DNA from: CAWBLP01 sp963789495
GTDB lineage: Bacteria > Pseudomonadota > Alphaproteobacteria > Acetobacterales > Acetobacteraceae
DNA: 64,000 nucleotides
Reading direction: 5' to 3'
Assembly (NCBI GenBank): GCA_963789495.1
Contig: CAWBLP010000018.1
Span: 1-64,000, forward strand
Shown: positions 62,216 through 64,000 of the stretch, piece after piece
Position numbering within the stretch: the stretch's first letter is position 1
How the letters are laid out: each line of letters starts with the position of its first letter
The notes under the pieces: generated by a model
What the model was told of the DNA's origin: nothing
What the model saw: the letters and a program-made list of their open reading frames with translations, nothing else
Database searches by the model: none
Translations under genes and position numbers: made by a program

Positions 62216-63862
62216 TTAGACACGCAGCAGATGCACGTCCACCAGGGGCCGCTTCTGCAGCCGCCGCCCTAACGCTCGTCGCAGGGCGGCCCGTGCGGCA
62301 TCCGCCAGGGCGGCGTCATCCCGTCGCAGCGACGCCGGCAGATCAGCCAGCGCCTCGGCAAACTCCGCACCGACCCGGACAGCTTCCGGCTCACCGGGCT
62401 CGAACAGGCCCGGCGCGCTGAGCTGCGGGGGCGCGCGCAAACGCCCAGCTTCGTCCACCGCCAGGCTGGCCACGACCACCCCATTGAACAGCATGCGCCG
62501 GCGGGCCGCCATGACACCGCCGGTCAACGGCACCAGCCGGCCGCCATCCACAACCAGCCGTCCCACTGGCGCGCTGTCCACCACTTCCGGCCGTCCAGGG
62601 GCCAGGCTCAGAATATCGCCATCCTCCATCAGGATCGGCGTCGAACCGGCTTCCCGCGCCAATTCGGCATGCGCTGACAGATGGCGCCACTCACCGTGCA
62701 CGGGCACCGCGAAGCGCGGCTTCACCAGCCGGTACATCCGCCGCAATTCATCCCGCGCCGGATGGCCGGAGACGTGCACCAGATGGTCGATGTCGGTCAT
62801 CAAGTGCACGCCGCGACGCACCAGATTGTCCTGCACCGTGCCGATCGCCCGTTCGTTGCCGGGGATGACGCGCGAGGAAAATACCACCGTATCCCCCTCC
62901 CCCAGCGCGACGCGCGGATGCGTGTCCATCGCCACGCGGGCCAAGGCGCTGCGGGCCTCGCCCTGGCTGCCGGTGATCAGAATCAGGATGTTGTCGTCCG
63001 GCACATCGTCGATGTCGTCCTCGCCGAGGAATGGCGGGATGCCTTGCAGGTAGCCGCAGGCCCGGGCGGCGGAATCCAGATTGCGCAGGCTGCGGCCGAC
63101 AACGGCGACGCTCCGGTCGGCCTCTCGCGCGGCGAGTGCCAGGGTCTCGACACGGGCGACATTGCTGGCGAAGCAGGTCACCGCGACCCGTCCGCGCATG
63201 CCGCGGATCAGGGCGGTCAGGCTCTGACGCACCTCGTGCTCGCTGCCGGAATGGCCCTCCACCATCGCGTTGGTGGAGTCGCAGATCATCGCCAGCACGC
63301 CGCGCTCCCCCAGCGCGGCCAGCGCGGCCTCATCGGTTGGCGGGCCAACCAGCGGCTGCGGGTCCAGCTTCCAGTCCCCGGTGTGCAGCAACAGGCCATA
63401 CGGCGTGTCGATCGCCAGCGCCTGCGCTTCCGGGATGGAGTGCGCCATGCGGATGAATTGCAGGCGGAAGGGCGCCAGCTCGATGCTGCCGCCAGGCGGG
63501 ATGACATGCAGCTTCACCTGGTTGGTGAGCTGCGCCTCCCCCAGCTTGCGGCGCAGCACGGCGGCGGCGAACGGCGTGGCGTAGACCGGGCAGCGGAGTT
63601 GCGGCCACAGATGGGCCACGGCGCCAATGTGGTCCTCATGGGCGTGCGTAATCACCAGGCCCAGCAGCGCGTCCCGCCGATCGCCGATGAAGGCGGGGTC
63701 GGGCACCATGATATCGACTTCGGGGTGTTCGGCGCCGCCAAAGCCGATGCCGCAATCGATGGCCAGCCATTTGCCATCGCAGCGGTAGAGGTTGAGATTC
63801 ATGCCGATCTCACCCGTCCCGCCCAAGGGCAGGAAGGCCAGGTCACCGGTTTCTACATCCAT
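62216..63862 (-). CDS. rnj: Ribonuclease J
   Basis: A 548-residue beta-CASP metallo-lactamase RNase. LGLVITHAHEDHIGAVAHLW supplies the His-x-His-x-Asp-His motif, LLLHTGDWKLDPQPLVGPPT the Asp, ITGSQGEARSALARVAM and HVSGHPARDELRRMYRL the beta-CASP motifs, and PRFAVPVHGEWRHLSAHAEL the later His. It degrades RNA 5'-3' and trims rRNA. Start MDVETGD is at the family's usual position. Upstream genes are outside or not visible in the last 138 bp. Confidence 0.93.
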   Translation of the reverse strand: MDVETGDLAFLPLGGTGEIGMNLNLYRCDGKWLAIDCGIGFGGAEHPEVDIMVPDPAFIGDRRDALLGLVITHAHEDHIGAVAHLWPQLRCPVYATPFAAAVLRRKLGEAQLTNQVKLHVIPPGGSIELAPFRLQFIRMAHSIPEAQALAIDTPYGLLLHTGDWKLDPQPLVGPPTDEAALAALGERGVLAMICDSTNAMVEGHSGSEHEVRQSLTALIRGMRGRVAVTCFASNVARVETLALAAREADRSVAVVGRSLRNLDSAARACGYLQGIPPFLGEDDIDDVPDDNILILITGSQGEARSALARVAMDTHPRVALGEGDTVVFSSRVIPGNERAIGTVQDNLVRRGVHLMTDIDHLVHVSGHPARDELRRMYRLVKPRFAVPVHGEWRHLSAHAELAREAGSTPILMEDGDILSLAPGRPEVVDSAPVGRLVVDGGRLVPLTGGVMAARRRMLFNGVVVASLAVDEAGRLRAPPQLSAPGLFEPGEPEAVRVGAEFAEALADLPASLRRDDAALADAARAALRRALGRRLQKRPLVDVHLLRV

Positions 63863-64000
63863 ATCGAGCTGTTGCTTACCTCAAGAATTGCATCGTCAGA
63901 ACGAACTGAGCGTTGCGGCGCGTCAGGCGCAGCGGTTGAGACTTGATATAGACCATGGTGGAGCCAATGCCAGCGTTGCTTGGCGCGGGTCGCGGGCTAT
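63863..64000. other. Right window edge
   Basis: 138 bp upstream of rnj. A short minus-strand frame (MVYIKSQPLRLTRRNAQFVL) precedes rnj but has no family match and may be chance. In related genomes nuoN, birA or coaX genes precede rnj; none is identifiable here. Confidence 0.3.

Overview
The window is a high-GC chromosomal segment from an alphaproteobacterium, most likely of the family Acetobacteraceae (Rhodospirillales). This is inferred from gene order and protein character: an aerobic cobaltochelatase pair cobS-cobT beside a J-domain gene and bolA; an NDUFA12 - MlaD - small protein - DUF2155 run; carA-carB-greA; gltX divergent from comEC; and rnj - DUF1467 - proS - lolC - lolD. A perfect GTTC-N7-GTTC box, the alphaproteobacterial LexA operator, agrees. 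No rRNA, tRNA or CRISPR array was seen.

Layout. 0-2.4 kb: SRPBCC gene divergent from an HxlR regulator, then a sulfite-oxidase-like molybdoenzyme overlapping a glutathione peroxidase. 2.4-7.3 kb: a 240-bp palindromic repeat, then cobT, cobS and a J-domain gene, all carrying single-base indels, then bolA. 7.3-12.4 kb: small-molecule metabolism genes (GYD protein, ThDP enzyme, DUF1445 hydro-lyase, SDR, amidohydrolase). 12.67-13.80 kb: a complete IS630-type element, followed by an SOS-box promoter for an unknown protein. 15.3-16.8 kb: ABC-F ATPase. 17.0-22.8 kb: a formate dehydrogenase locus whose catalytic subunit has an in-frame UGA read as selenocysteine, with a SECIS-like hairpin. 22.8-28.4 kb: acyl-CoA ligase (two indels), mmsB-like dehydrogenase, DUF3237, a second copy of the 240-bp repeat, serine hydrolase and alcohol dehydrogenase. 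28.4-29.8 kb: an unrecognised membrane protein. 30-37.7 kb: aminotransferase and TauD-type oxygenases, a TSCPD/NrdJ-like gene with indels, the NDUFA12 cluster and trehalose-phosphatase. 37.7-43.7 kb: carA (with an N-terminal helix-turn-helix domain and two operator-like palindromes upstream), carB and greA. 44-50.4 kb: threonine ammonia-lyase, Baeyer-Villiger-type monooxygenase, intradiol dioxygenase, PPOX protein, transporter. 50.5-57.6 kb: a candidate FNR-controlled small RNA, gltX, comEC, Mn catalase, MaoC dehydratase, DUF6166 and a zinc alcohol dehydrogenase. 58-63.9 kb: lolD, lolC, proS, DUF1467 and rnj.

Three points stand out: a CarA subunit carrying its own DNA-binding domain next to tandem palindromes; a perfect FNR box upstream of a short transcript-like segment with an anti-Shine-Dalgarno loop and a strong terminator; and the selenocysteine formate dehydrogenase with two small uncharacterised companions. 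The many one-base indels in cobT, cobS, the J-domain gene, the acyl-CoA ligase, the NrdJ-like gene, mlaD and a small neighbour leave the protein motifs on each side intact, so sequencing error is as likely as true pseudogenisation.
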